Assembly: GCF_964204865.1 (NCBI RefSeq)
Contig: NC_135262.1
Location: 11,780,001-11,844,000 of the forward strand
DNA length: 64,000 nucleotides
Reading direction: 5' to 3'
Source of the DNA: Styela clava
Taxonomy: Eukaryota > Chordata > Ascidiacea > Stolidobranchia > Styelidae
The position numbers and the translations under genes were made by a program. This document shows, piece by piece, positions 1 to 12,188 of the stretch (position 1 is the stretch's first letter; each line of letters opens with the position of its first letter). The notes below the pieces were generated by a model. That model did no database searches. It saw only the letters and a list, made by a program, of their open reading frames with translations, and was not told the origin of the DNA.

Positions 1-294
1 TTGGTCGAGGGCCGGTGGTATTCGAGTCGACGATAAATCAAAATAAGTTGCCGCATTTGGTAAAGACAGGTAATCATATTTGGCCGACATATTGCGAGGC
101 ATTGTGCAAAACATATTGAGCAATTCCAAGTCCGGACAGATATATAACGATAAAATCGGTAACAGAACATCAAGATTTTGTAATAGAAAATGGATCTCGC
201 GCAGAATAAACACAGAAAATCCCGTCGTATTGTTGTTTCTCTGCCGTCTCAATCGCTTTACCGATGCCGAAAAGACTAAGTTGCGTTGGTTCAT
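1..294 (-). CDS. Partial open reading frame running off the left edge
   Basis: Reading leftward from an ATG at 294, the minus strand stays open for 98 codons to the window edge. The first residues are MNQRNLVFSASVKRLRRQR, and later parts include ICPDLELLNMF and KYDYLSLPNAATYF. Base composition is richer in G and C than the surroundings, which favours real or formerly real coding. I recognise no domain. It could be the first exon of a gene extending left or a piece of a transposon ORF. The plus strand of the same stretch is also open for 83 codons, but with less protein-like composition. Confidence 0.3.
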   Translation of the reverse strand, partial: MNQRNLVFSASVKRLRRQRNNNTTGFSVFILREIHFLLQNLDVLLPILSLYICPDLELLNMFCTMPRNMSAKYDYLSLPNAATYFDLSSTRIPPALDQ

Positions 295-900
295 TACGCA
301 ATTTCTCTTCCGTCTTTATATTGCTGTTTGATAAGCGCGACATTAATTATCACGGCATTTACAAATAGATCATGTTTTATAAGTTGATCTCTTACATTCT
401 TTAGTCATTTCACCCGAAGAAGTTGAAACCAGGTGTGTTGACGTCCATCGGTCTCAACACAATTTTATTCCTTATCTACGGTTAATATGTACATTGGCCA
501 TCCTAGATAAGTTGATAATAGGTTAGTAAATGACGCGTTATGCCTTCCCCATCTGCCTAACAAGAGAGAGGAAAACGGCTGCGAATACCGGAACTCTAAC
601 TTCCTTAACTTAAACTTTAATTTTTTACAATCGACGGAATTGGCTGCTCTGAAGAGAGCTCGTTTCAATCGCGAAAGCGCTCGACCAATAATTACGACTT
701 TACGTAATTCGTAACTTCGCTTCCGTAACTCGAAATAATTCCGTAATTCCGTAAATTCCGTGCAAGCTTACCGCAAAGTAAGCCAAATTGCATTCGAACC
801 ATGCTCAGATAAATATCTCTTTATCAGTATTCATTGAAAAGTGCATCGCTATTCAAAACCTAACTAGAGCTGCGTGCAGCTTTAACGGGCTTCCCGCGTA
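295..900. other. Gene-free stretch with degenerate CGTAAYT repeats
   Basis: No exon is supported here. Around 690-765 short variants of cgtaattc and cgtaactc recur, including ccgtaattccgtaaattccg, which suggests a decayed micro-repeat. Confidence 0.4.
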
Positions 901-1580
901 AAAAAAAAAACTGAAGACGCGTTTTGCTCACTGGAGCGTGAAAGCGTGGTCAGTCATGCATAAAATTTGCAATTTATGATGGGGGACTTATTATCTGCAT
1001 GTGATGTAAATTTCAAGTCTCTAAGTAGTGTCGTTCTCGAGAAGAAGATGAAAATGTAAAATCCTATATTTCTCACTGGAGCGTATCGCCGAGGTCACTT
1101 AGTCATGTGACCGGGAGTGCTACCCCAAAAGGCTAACATAAGTTGTGGTGTATCAACCGACCTCAAATACCAAGTTTGAGTTCTTAATATTCAATAGTAA
1201 TTGAGATATGCGGAAAAAACTGAAAATTATGCTATGTGCACTGGAGCGTGAAGCCGTGATCAGTCATGCATAAAATTTGCAATTTATGATGGGGGACTTA
1301 TTATCTGCTTGTGATGTAAATTTCAAGTCTCTAAGTAGTGTCGTTCTCGAGGAGAAGATGAGAATGTAAAATCCTATATTGCTCACTGGAGCGTATCGCC
1401 GAGGTCACTCATGCGTATCCTTGACATATCGTATCCGGAACATGTCCATTAATCATTGTTATGAATTTCAACCCAATAGCATGTATCAATTTTGAGAAAT
1501 AGCAAAAAAACTGAAAACGCGTTTTGCTCACTGGAGCGTGAAAGCGTGGTCAGTCATGCATAAAATTTGCATTTTATTGC
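901..1580. repeat. Tandem array with a CACTGGAGCGT core
   Basis: The core cactggagcgt occurs at 929, 1074, 1239, 1384 and 1529, giving spacings of 145, 165, 145 and 145 bp. Two alternating half-units make a higher-order unit of 290-310 bp. One half carries cagtcatgcataaaatttgc (951, 1261, 1551) and the other carries gcgtatcgccgaggtcact (about 1081 and 1390). The copies are highly similar over about 100 bp. I found no matching copies elsewhere in the window and no open frame. Confidence 0.85.
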
Positions 1581-1613
1581 TAGCTGAGAACTTCTGCACA
1601 TTTGAGGTGAATT

Positions 1614-2150
1614 TCAAGTTTGTAGGACCAATTTGAAAAAAAATAATAAAAAAAAATAATAATAAATAAATAATAATAAATAAACGAGAATATCGGTTGG
1701 AAACCGAAGACTTATCGATCGATAGTTAGGGGATCCCCCAAAACAGAAACTGCAGTTTCGATTCATCCGCTCTTGTAACTTGCGCACTGCGCATCGCACA
1801 CACACACTCGGCGGGTTTCAAAATTCTCTCGCTTTACAAAAATCTAGATCACTATATCAATAATTGATTGATAACTCGCTAATTATACGACATAATTCGC
1901 CCAAAATCAATAGGCTTCTGGTCCGAGATAAGATGAATGCACATGCAAAATCTGGAGCAGATTCAATCTCGCTTTCGTGAGATATCGCGTGCATCTAACA
2001 GACACACAGACAGACAGACAAATACCTATCAATATACTTACCGATCTTAAGATCGATAAGTAATAATAATAAATAAATAATAATAATATTAAAACACAGG
2101 AATACAATAGGCTCCCTGCTGACAAGCAGCGGGAAGCCTAACTAGCTAAC
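1614..2150 (-). repeat. Dispersed repeat tied to CAGA and AAT microsatellites
   Basis: The part from about 1685 to 2010 matches, in inverted orientation, the segment at about 46298-46540. Shared blocks include gcacgcgatatctcacgaaa (reverse complement here), the region around aattatgtcgtataatt, and ggggatccc next to atcgatcgat. In both copies the same end abuts a tetranucleotide run, cagacagacagaca here and (TGTC)n at 46 kb. AAT/AATA-rich runs flank both sides at 1630-1690 and 2060-2090. This is an interspersed repeat family. No coding capacity was seen. Confidence 0.75.
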
Positions 2151-2449
2151 CGAACATATCATTTATCAATTTTGGAGACCAAACACTTTAGTCCAGTTTA
2201 TCTCACCCTTCAAATTTGTCCATATGTGGGGCCTGACAGCATTGTAGGCTTCATCATGCAGCCTCGATATACGATAGACATTTCTCGTAAAAATCGCAAA
2301 CATTCTTTTTTAAAACAGTTACGTCGATTTTGCCAGAGCGTTCCAAGGATTTCAGAAGTACAAGTGATTGCGACTGAATTAACAGACTTTACCCTTTTTC
2401 CTGCAAATTTAGCTTCAACTCTGACATGATAATTTGCAACATCTACAGC

Positions 2450-2545
2450 AAGGGTCGGCAACCTTTTGTCGCTCGCGGGCCAAAATTAAGGGTTGCAAGT
2501 CATTGGCGGGCCGCACATATCTTTAGAAAGTTGAAACCGAACGGA
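2450..2545. mobile_element. hAT-type element end (fragment)
   Basis: The sequence agggtcggcaaccttttg, followed by gcgggccaaaattaa and gttgcaagtcattggcggg, matches the right end of the element at 7051-7761 in inverted orientation. Only one terminus is recognisable, so this is a solo end or a strongly decayed copy. Confidence 0.6.
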
Positions 2546-3284
2546 TGATACTTCTTATAATAAAAATCAAGCAGTGATACATCTTATACAGTATAACTTA
2601 TACAGTACTGTACTTTGTTTGCAATCCTAGTTTTAACACTTCCGTCTATTCCGCCATCCCTACGTAGACTAGATAGGGTAAGTTATGTAAAGTGAGAGAG
2701 AGAGAGGAGAGAGAGAGTTCATTTCGTCAAATATATGTAGTAGTATATATTTACGGTCAAACCAAGAAAACAATATATACATACATATATAAATATTGTA
2801 GCGTACCGACAGTCTATGAAATAATTATCCAAGTTCAGAATATCTTCCAATATGATCTGACGTCAAGTTTCTCCTCAATATTTACTTCAAGTTATGCTAT
2901 TATATTTTATTTAATAATTAACAATCTCAACACAACCAAATACTCCAAACAAAACGACAAGCATACAATAAAGCGACAAATGGGCTACCAGGAAGCACAA
3001 TGCAAAAAAACAGAATATACACAATAAAAACACTTTGAACAGTACTGATGATAGCTAATTCCTTAACAACAACCAAAAATACAACGCTAAAATTACTGCA
3101 ATGGCGCTGTACTGGAACAATAATATCAGCATACTGTCTAAGTGTCTAGCATAAAAACAACCAACAAATCCCCATCCCGCAGTCACCAAACCACAAACAA
3201 ACATCCCTGATAACCCACCGGAGACCAGAGGCACTCCCACAGACACTCATGACCAGAATCCAACCGAAAACCTACCACACTGTA
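2546..3284. other. Non-coding stretch with a GA-rich run
   Basis: A GA run (2692-2720) and AT-rich sequence are present. The 111-residue frame at 2692-3027 begins inside the GA run and is low-complexity, so I do not treat it as a gene. Confidence 0.4.
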
Positions 3285-4489
3285 CCGGTACCAACCATTG
3301 AGGTGTATATAACTAGAGAGCGCATAGGAGCAAAAATTTTGTGCCGAATTGAAGGTCGCGGCGGCCATCTTGGTACGCGCGATTTTCTGCTTGCGGATGC
3401 AGTGAGTAGGTTGCATTTGCTGTGTCAGTGGTGCAAAATGTAAGATAATTTGAGGAAATTCATCGTTCTGCGCGTTGTAGTGGATTTTCACGCTATTGTT
3501 GGTGGTTTAGCCATTAACTTGGAAACGGATAATACAAAACGTGTATGCACATGAGTTGAAGAATCAAGTTTTGAAAGTCAGGTGGGTACGGTGCCGTACC
3601 GGTAGAATTTATATATGTGATTCGGTATAGATACCGGTAGTAATACCATGACACCTAATATACGGAAGCATGTTCTGTAAAGTAAGTCGGCTGAAATGCA
3701 CGGTTTTGTCAGATTGCTGACATACCGGTACAGGTACCGTATTATTCGCTAACTAGGTTGTGCTTGATTCTGATGTGTTTATACATAATGCAATGGCAGT
3801 CTAGGTCTGAATCAATGAACAAGCTCAAATTGAAATCTGTTGAATAGACATTATTTGTTATGACTTATTTTGCTTTTCATTTAAAAATAAATTTTACTAG
3901 AGAAACAACATTCACCCATGTAAAAGCAAATACCAGTAAGTCATCTAGCAAGCAATCTGAACCTAGTAAGCCATTTCCCTCCAAATTCGAATTATTAGAT
4001 GGTTCTTGTTGTGTAGTAATCGCTCTTCTGTTTATCAAGCCTACAGTATCAAATGATTCGAATTTTTCAGAGGAAAAGATTGTTATTGTCGCTAGAAGGC
4101 TATTACTTTTACTTGAACAGAGAAAATACGACAAAGACTTATCTCAATTTAGGCTTTCCGTATCAAAATATGTTGATAACAAAAATTCAGTATTGATATC
4201 ATATTCATGATTATATCGCATAAAAACAAGTAGTTGTGAGCATAACGCCACTGCTTTAAAAATCATTATTCCTTTCGTCTCTGCTTACACATGTGGACAT
4301 GGGTTTTCTATACATGTTCAAATTAATACGAAAACACGGAACAAATTTGGTGTGCAAGATCACATGAGATAAATAAGTACATGTACGCTATTTTTGTTGA
4401 GTGGCAGTGGCAGCTAATTTAATTGTTGTTTGAATAGCACTATGCTATGTTATTCTAATGTTTTTTTTTCCGGTTTGAAAATTTTGCGG

Positions 4490-4547
4490 GTTCGCAGATA
4501 CTTCAGAGCAGCATAGGCCCCCAGCGAATACAGGTTGAGAACCACTG
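4490..4547. mobile_element. Relic of a hAT terminus
   Basis: The segment ends with ggttgagaaccactg (4533-4547), the standard right terminus seen on other hAT-like elements here (18637, 28159). The left partner was not found. It lies inside the loop of the foldback element. Confidence 0.5.
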
Positions 4548-4568
4548 GTTTAGTCATCTTGCACTTTG

Positions 4569-4858
4569 ACACGTCCCTATAAATTTCAATTTCACATATT
4601 TTTAGTATGCCATATTTGCTTATTTCTCTTTTTACACGTCCCTATAAATTTCAATTTCGCATATTGTTAGTATGCCATATTTGCTTATTTCTCTTTTTAC
4701 ACGTCCCTATAAATTACAATTTCGCATATTTTTAGTATGCCATTTTTGCTTATTTCTCTTTTCACACATCCCTATAAATTACAATTTTGCATATTTTTAG
4801 TATGCCATATTTGCCTATTTCTCTCTTTACATGTCCCTATAAATTTCAATTTTGAGCA
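4569..4858 (+). repeat. 65-bp tandem repeat, about 4.4 copies
   Basis: The motif acgtccctataaattt (with variants) recurs at 4571, 4636, 4701, 4766 and 4831, an exact 65-bp period. Each full unit also carries tagtatgccatatttgctta. Copies differ by a few substitutions, increasing toward the right. There is no open frame across the units. Confidence 0.9.
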
Positions 4859-6275
4859 TTTCAGCTGTACCGCTGCACAACTGGCAGCATGACAAAAATA
4901 GACCTTTAAACCAAAAATCAATCAAGTTCGATATCTTACGTATTACTAAATTGAATATCTATTCAATTCTGTTTTTGCTAGATTTCACTATTAAACAAGA
5001 CCTTAATTTAGAATATTCCGTATTATTGAATTTAAAACATCGGTCCAATTTGGCGGTTCAAGATTCTATAATACTCTCCTGATTGATTCACTAGGACAGT
5101 AATTAGATTTATGGATTTCAGACTTGAATTAGACTTAAAATTGTCTACTCTAAGAAAACCCGGTGTATCTCAAATAGAACGAGAGCTTGCAAACTTTTTT
5201 TAAGTTTTAATTGCATTACAAATTTTACAAAAAATAAACAATGCAGAAATGAAATGAATGTGCTTTGTGCTGTGTATTGAAACTAGTAGAAAAGCTGGTT
5301 AATTGAAGAAACTGGAGACACTTCAGGAGTAGGCAACAAATGACTTGTTTCACTTAACACTTTCACCTAGCAGTTAAAGAGGTAAAATGGCTTACTGGTA
5401 TTTTGCTTTCACATGGATGGATGTTGTATTTCTGGTGACAGTTATTCAACAGTTTCCAATTTGGGCTTATTCAAACCTAGACTGACATGGCATCAGGTAT
5501 CAGGGTATTCCAGGGTGGTCCAAGATTGCTCCGCGGGCCAAAAACTTTGCTCGTTTAACTTCGCTAGTTGCCTCAGCAAGCTAACACTAGTCAATTCAGT
5601 GACATTATTGATGCAAAAATATGTTAAAAGATTTTTTGGTTAATTTTATGACGAAACAACACGAAATGCGATTTTTTGATTCCTCTCCGAATGCGATGCG
5701 AGCCTGAGCTGGGACAACCCAGGTAAACCCCCATCAGAATCGAGCAAAACCTAGTTAGCGAAGCATCATTAGCTATTGCAGTATTGAGATATAGTCTATT
5801 AGGTATGGTATTTCAATAATCTTGCAAAGCCGTTCATTTCAGCCGACTTAATGGACAGAACGTGGTTTCATATAGTAGGTGTCATGGTATTACAACCATT
5901 ATCACTACCGATCACACATAAATTTTACTTGTATTTCACAAGCTAGACCAAATACAGCACCGTACCCACCTGGTTTCCAAAACTTGACTCTTCAACCTCT
6001 ATGCATACACGTTTTGTGTTATCCTTTTCCAAGTTAATGGCTGAACCAACAACAATAGCGTGAAAATCCATTTCAACGCGCAGAACGATGAATTTCCTCA
6101 AATTATCTTACATTTTGCACCATCGAAACGGCAATTCCAACCCACTCACTGCATCCGCAAGCAGAAAGTCGCGCGTACCAAGATGGCCGCCGCGACCTTC
6201 AATTCGGCACAAAATCGCAAACGTCTAGCGCCGCCAATGCGCACTCTAGTTATATACACCTCAATGGTACCAACC

Positions 6276-7050
6276 ACATCACACGCTATCAGGATACCAA
6301 ATGACAGATCGACAGCGTCACAGCGCTCCCAGTGTCAAAAATACAAAATATAGCAACAATATCACATGACATCATCAAACAGACAAAACAAGGGTCGTCA
6401 TAATACCAAACGAACAGATGTTTTCAGTACTGTACTACAGTTGTGAGTCGAATCAGTTTATATTTCAGTTTATGTTGGTAGTCTGGTAAAGCTAAGACAG
6501 AACGGGTACCGTACCAGTAGGCTACTTGTAAGTTACGATGCTCCACAGTCTCAGCTTCGTCCAGGATATGATTTTTGAGGAGATGGTGCGGAGACGTGCC
6601 AGCGATTACCAATTGACGCGTGGCTTGAAATCAATACCGGTACCAGATTTTATTTTTGATGCGTTTTATCTCCATATAATTTTTATTAGAGGAAAGATTC
6701 AGAAATATGATATTGTAATCGATGAAACACTGAGATTCTCAAGCAATATACTGGTGGTTGCAGTGTGCTGAATAATAAATTCACATTCAATATTGCTTTC
6801 CTAAGTCTATGTTTTCTATTGCGTTATACAGATATATACATTGTCACTGGCACTTGTGCGTGTTTCAATCCTCAATAAAAATTTGAGCACTGATTTTCCT
6901 TATCTTCTGTTTTCTTACGTTCTACGAGAAAATTAAAAAGAACTAATGCAGAAACCGGGAAGAAGAGACTGGGGGCAATCAGCGCCCATCAACAGCCTGA
7001 ACCCTAAAACACCCTAAAATTAAATGAACTAAGCCGTAAAGACTTAACTT
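6276..7050. other. No gene seen
   Basis: About 60 bp around 6540-6585 (ccaggatatgatttttgagg) resemble 8380-8415 inside the last intron of the minus-strand YWTD gene, pointing to a shared repeat. Several ggtacc and ccggtacc motifs recur here and in the foldback arms. I see no exon. Confidence 0.4.
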
Positions 7051-7761
7051 CAGGGGTCGGCAGCCCGCGGGCCCAATTCGACCCGCGGAGTAATGTAACC
7101 CGGCCCGCGACGCTTCACTGAATTGTAGTAACAAAACAGCTGTTTTGACGATGATATTCGATGACGATGAAGTCGAGGGTTCAGAAGTGCAAAGGGTTCA
7201 ATAGCGCAGAAAACATTCAAATGGAGCTCCTTGAGATGCAATGCAATGAGGAAATAAAATTCATATTCTATTCGAGAGATATATCACTGCTTGACATTTA
7301 TTATTGAAAGCATCTTCTTTATAGAAAACTCCATCCAAATTTGACAAACCATGCAAAAAAATTCACATCGATGTTTTGAAGTACATATATATATGCATGC
7401 AAACAATTATTTTCGAAAATGAACATTAGGAAGAAACAAGCTGAGAACGGATTATTTATTCCGATTTATGAAATGTTTTAATCGTGGCCTCATTCAGTGT
7501 TCCATTTGAAAAAGCGTGATGCAACAAAAAGTGTCACATTAAATGTCATTTGTAAATTTTTTTCCTCAAGTAAGACGACCAAGTTGAGTTCACGAGTTGA
7601 CGCAATCTTCGCGCGCTGCTCAAAATTTAACTTCTGATCTGTGTGAAAAAATTGTGATTCATCGGCTATCGGTTTTGAACTTTCTAAAATTATGTGCGGC
7701 CCGCCAATGACTTGCAACTATTAATTTTGGCTCGTGAGCACCAAAAGATTGCCGACCCCTG
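7051..7761. mobile_element. Non-autonomous hAT-like element, 711 bp
   Basis: Its termini are imperfect inverted repeats: caggggtcggcagcccgcgg at the left and gccgacccctg at the right. GC-rich cggcccgc blocks sit just inside both ends, as in many small hAT derivatives. Flanking 8-mers cttaactt and cttcacac agree only partly, so any target-site duplication has decayed. No transposase frame was recognised. The right end is shared with the fragment at 2450. Confidence 0.65.
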
Positions 7762-8128
7762 CTTCACACCGAGTTATTTATAATAATAATAATAATGCGT
7801 TTGCAAAAAGCATTTTTTTAGTTATGCAGCAAATTTAAATATTGCTAAAACATATATATGTTATATTGGATATTGAAATTGAGCAAACACGCATTTTAAA
7901 ATTTTCAACGAGCATTGACTGAAACGCAAAATTATGAACATGTTAAATCATATACTGAGTAAAATATTTTGACTTTGCGTTAAGTAGGCTATCTAACGTT
8001 TACAATATTGTCATTCAGATTTGTAAAAGAAAATAATTCAAATTACACTGTTGCTTGAGTATATATATATTGATTTGACAAACGTTGAGGGAGAATAAAT
8101 TTTCAGCAGTATGTGACGATGAAAGTAG

Positions 8129-11100
8129 TTAGACCTTGACGCAGCTCCCTCCTTGTTCTAGCTCCCACCCATCTTCACAACCGCAACGAATTCCCTGTTA
8201 AATCATGAAAAGCATGCATAAATTACAAAGCTGTTGCCAAGTTTCATCAATGATATCACTTTGTAAAAGATTTGATACTGGTACTACTTCTTTTGGGTTT
8301 TCGTGTACATATATTTGAGCATTGGCGGAAATATAAAAAAGTACGTGGGCCGGAGGGAGGTTTTCGTACGTTAGATATTCCACAGTTACAGCTTTGTCCA
8401 GGATATGATTTTTAAGGTAATTGTAAGTGGAATATTTTGTTTTAGCTTTCGTGTCCATAAATTTGAGCAATGCTTTCTTGTGTTCTAATTCTACTTTTTT
8501 CTTTGTATTGTTTTAGCATTGCTGTAAGCCTACTAACCTCAGGTGTGTTGAAACACAAATGGGCACATCTCCCGTTATCCTGACCACACGGACTTGTTAT
8601 GCCAGGTGGGGGATATAACTTGGTAGCCTTAATTCCAAATGGCTGCATATCAGAAGGCATAGTCGCTATGTAGCTATTAATAGAGTCTTCTGCTACATTA
8701 AAACGTTCAATTTGATTCGTTTTCCAATCCGTCCAATATATGTAATCGTCTAGGTAGCTAAATTGAAGGCAAACAATATCCGAGTTATTGCCTCAAGCAT
8801 TGCATCATATTTATAAAATAATAACATTTGAATTAGTAAAAAAAATATGAGAGTTATGACTAATTAGAGACATTAATATCTTGAATAATATTTCAGTATC
8901 TGAACGTTTTTACTTAAACACTAGTAGGCCTACAGCGTTACTGACCTCATTCCAAATATGTGAGGATTATCACCCGTAGACAAGGTTTTTCTTTCAGTTC
9001 CATCAGTATTAATGGAGTATATTTTGTCAGTATAGGCATCACCCCAGTAAATTTTGTTTCTTTTGATGTCTATTGCCATTCCTGATAAAATAATTAGAAT
9101 TGATTATAAAAATAATATTGTAAATAAAACTTAGTCCTAGATAGTGTTTGAGCCATGTCTATACTCTACAATAAATAGAAATAAACGATCCTAGGATGTA
9201 AAAATCGACACGTCTTGTTTTTATTCTGCGTAATATTAGACTATTTAGGAAACATCAAATTAGAAATTATTATTTTGATTAAATCATTGTTGTTTTATTA
9301 TTTTATAGTGTTGGTTAAAAATATCCAAGATACCTACAACGTTTCTTACCGTTTGGCCATTGAATATCATCGCTGACTAATGTTTTTACATTAGATCCGT
9401 CCATCCATGCAGACGCAATTCTAGGATTGTCTCCCCATTCAGTCCAATATATCTTCCCTCTTGATGGATCAACTGCAATGGGTCTATAAAATTGTAAATA
9501 AATAGTTTTATGTAAGTCATTAATGTGATTTTGTGTTTTTGAAATGGAGACCATACCCTACAATATCTTTCATTCAGTTGTATCAAACGATTTCAAACTA
9601 AATTTATCGGACACTTAGTGGACCTATGGATCGTTTCAATATTATGTTGTTGTTGTTCTTGTTCTTTGACACGTTTTTGGACACCTAGTGGAAAACCTAA
9701 AAAGTCGCTTTTTTCTTTGATTGATTCTTTGATCAATTGCTCTGAAATTTTCAGTGGTTAAAGATAAGATTTTTCTTTTATTTATTTCTAATATTTCTGT
9801 TAGCTCTGTGAGATTTGTTATTGTTTGCTATGACGTCACCGAACGTTCTGCGGACGCATAATAGGCTGGCACTCCTCTTCATGTTTTTTAAATCCCGTGC
9901 TATCGAACGTCGGTGGTTCGTAACAAAATCTTGGCTTTGCTAAGATTTGAGGAATGGTGAATGGCGAGTAGTGACTCGGATCGTTGGTGTTACTACAGTT
10001 GTGAGTCGGACCATCTTGCAATTTCAATTCACGCTGTCACAAGGCAGGAACTTCTAAAGATAGGGCGGTTCCGGTACCGTAACACAGCGCGGCGACACTG
10101 AACTAACTCGTAAGTGTCTTGTAAAAGCGGGGCTTGCAGTCACTGTTATAACGGATGTCTTTGAATGTTGGTGCTTTTCTTGGAATCAGTAAACGTGTCA
10201 ATATATTTCAACTACGGTATATTTTACTCATCTTAACTAAATTTGAGGTTATTGCACAATATATTATCATATTTCTTTTCGTACCTGACTCCATCTAAAG
10301 TATCATTTATTAGCAGTTTTTTTTGTCTGCTCCCATCCATTCTAGATACTTTGATAGCATCCTTTTCCGTCCAGTAAATGTTTCTCGCAACCCAATCTAT
10401 TGCTAACCCTTCTCCGGTTACCGTAGAATTGAACACTATAGAGTAGTCTTTTATAAAAAGAAGTGATAGAAATTAATTCCAAACGTTGATGGGATATATT
10501 CGTCCTGCATAAATATATTATTCATTCTTTTTAGGTCTAGTACATGCAAAAAATGAAACAAAAACTTGACCGAAAGCTACAGATTTCCACTTTGGAGTTT
10601 TTAATAAAGGGCAACAGTTAATATCAATTGCATTTTCTTCCTTAATTTGTGTTTATGTGGCAATAAAATTAGATTAGACACAAATCATTTTAATACGATT
10701 TTGTTATTTAAATGACTCCAAGAAACTGTACCTGAACCATCAAGTCGTGTTTTATAAATTCCCTTTTCTGTACAATACATAAAGCCTTCAACTGGATCAA
10801 AGTCAACGGCGATTCCCCCAGGAAGACTGGTAAGTTCAGTGGAATTGAAATCACCTTGTCCCGTCACTTCCTCAGTAAAAACCAAATTGTCAGTCCGCAA
10901 GAGCACAGCTAAATATAGGCGCTCATCTGATTCTAAAAAATAAATGGTATTTTCAGTATTAGGTTTTGGATCATTTCACTCTTAAAATAATGTTTTATAC
11001 CATAAAGAGCAAATCCTAATCGTATCTGAAACAAACAGTAACATAATATGAAATATTCATATTATTGGACACTACAGTGTACATAACGATCGTTCCAATA

Positions 11101-12188
11101 TTATGTTGCTGTTCTTGTTGGTATTATTCTTCTCCATCACCATAAAATCGCTTTTCTCTTCGAATACTGGACCAATTGCTTTGAAATTTTCAGGGGTTAA
11201 AGATTGATTTTTTCTCCAGAAGGCTATTTCTTTCACTCATTTCAAACATTCCTGTGGACTTCCAGAGATTCGTTTTTTGTGTGTCATGATACAAAAGAGC
11301 GACACCCTGTGGCGTGTCCATATATTTGAGCGTAGCTCTCTTGTATATAAAGTAGACATGGTGGAATAAGCATTTTTGCTTGTCAAACGTGCAATATAAC
11401 TAGCAGATAAAATTCTGACTTTTTCACGTAAACGCATTTTATATTTAAATGTGGAGATGTGTTTATGTTTTTATAACTGAATGCGTGATTTATGGTAGTA
11501 TCGCACGATGAAGATTGCAGACGGAAAAATATACTAATTAATGTGATTAGATGGGCAGTTGAACTATCATTGCACTCCCTCCTTGATTAACTTTGGTATG
11601 GGAATTTAGGTTTTGAGTTGGCATGATTTTCTCTTCAGACGAGAGTATTGTGTGAAAAGTTGGTGGAAGTAAGAAGATTACAATATTAGTGTGTAGACGG
11701 CTGAGAAATATTGCCTTAGTTACAAGTATCAAGATCTGATCCCATCTACTCACCAGTTTTATTTGATTGTGAGTTCTTTATAATGTCGACGATTCGGCAC
11801 ACGGTGATCAACATTTGAATTACCGGACTCTCTTTTGGTACATCGGCAAACTTTTCCTCGCACCAATCTGGAAGGCGATGCAAAAAATGTCTATGTTTAG
11901 TAATTAACTCAAGAGCATCATTTCGTGTCTCTTACATAGTGCTATTCTGTATCGACCGGTATGTCTAAAAAGGCGATGGCCTATAAGTTATCAGATAGAA
12001 GTAGTGGATATAACTCTAAAATTGTGTTTTGCGTCACTTATCTCCTCAAGACAAACTTTTTGTATAAAAGAAAATGTAGATTGAAAAAAATCTAGATTGG
12101 AAACAACGATAACGTTACCTGCATATGCCAGAGAGGAAACTCCCAACAGCAATACAAAAAGTACTGGAACACTCGAACGCCCGTGCAT
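8129..12188 (-). CDS. Secreted YWTD beta-propeller plus EGF protein (LRP-module-like), 8 exons
   Basis: Exons in coding order: 12188-12119, 11867-11754, 10932-10732, 10447-10285, 9483-9350, 9081-8946, 8757-8538, 8194-8129. Intron phases are 1,1,1,2,1,2,0 and the product is 367 residues. Exon 1 is a signal peptide ending SSLAYA. Exon 2 is a short helical region ([18 protein letters not shown]). Exons 3 to 7 give propeller blades with [54 protein letters not shown] and DDYIYWTDW. Exons 7 and 8 give a six-cysteine EGF module of the kind that follows propellers in LDL-receptor relatives. No LDL-A repeats and no membrane segment are seen, so this is a stand-alone secreted module. Ligand binding is likely but the ligand is unknown. 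Its paralogue lies at 23444-26985. All splice sites are GT-AG. Confidence 0.85.
9617..9785. repeat. Dispersed repeat copy in intron 4 of the YWTD gene
   Basis: Matches 11088-11225 (intron 2 of the same gene) in direct orientation. Shared blocks are ccaatattatgttg (variant caatattatgttgttg), aaaatcgctttt-like text and ttgctctgaaattttcag followed by ggttaaagat. Ends are not defined. Confidence 0.6.
11088..11225. repeat. Dispersed repeat copy in intron 2 of the YWTD gene
   Basis: Direct-orientation relative of 9617-9785, carrying gatcgttccaatattatgtt and ccaattgctttgaaattttc. Two copies in different introns of one gene suggest local insertion of one repeat family. Confidence 0.6.

Larger units (their letters stand above)
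3285..6275. mobile_element. Foldback element with arms of about 500 bp
   Basis: The left arm (about 3285-3775) and right arm (about 5735-6275) are inverted copies. Shared blocks include ccattgaggtgtatataact, ccgaattgaaggtcgcggcg, gtaagataatttgaggaaat, ttcatcgttctgcgcgttg, tggattttcacgctattgtt and aataccatgacacct. The roughly 1.95 kb between the arms holds a 116-codon frame at 3860-4210 (LLLLLEQRKYDKDLSQFRL in its C-terminal half) that I do not recognise, a hAT end at 4547 and a 65-bp tandem array. Arms differ by substitutions and small indels, so the insertion is old or the arms are not being homogenised. This could be a foldback transposon or an inverted segmental duplication. I could not fix the outer ends or a target-site duplication. 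Confidence 0.7.

Noticed and set aside
2692-3027. 111-codon frame
   Set aside because: Starts in a GA run and has low-complexity, AT-driven composition with no exon borders or domain.
8198-8470. 90-codon minus-strand frame inside the last intron of the YWTD gene
   Set aside because: It overlaps the intron between exons 7 and 8, and part of it matches repeat sequence near 6540.
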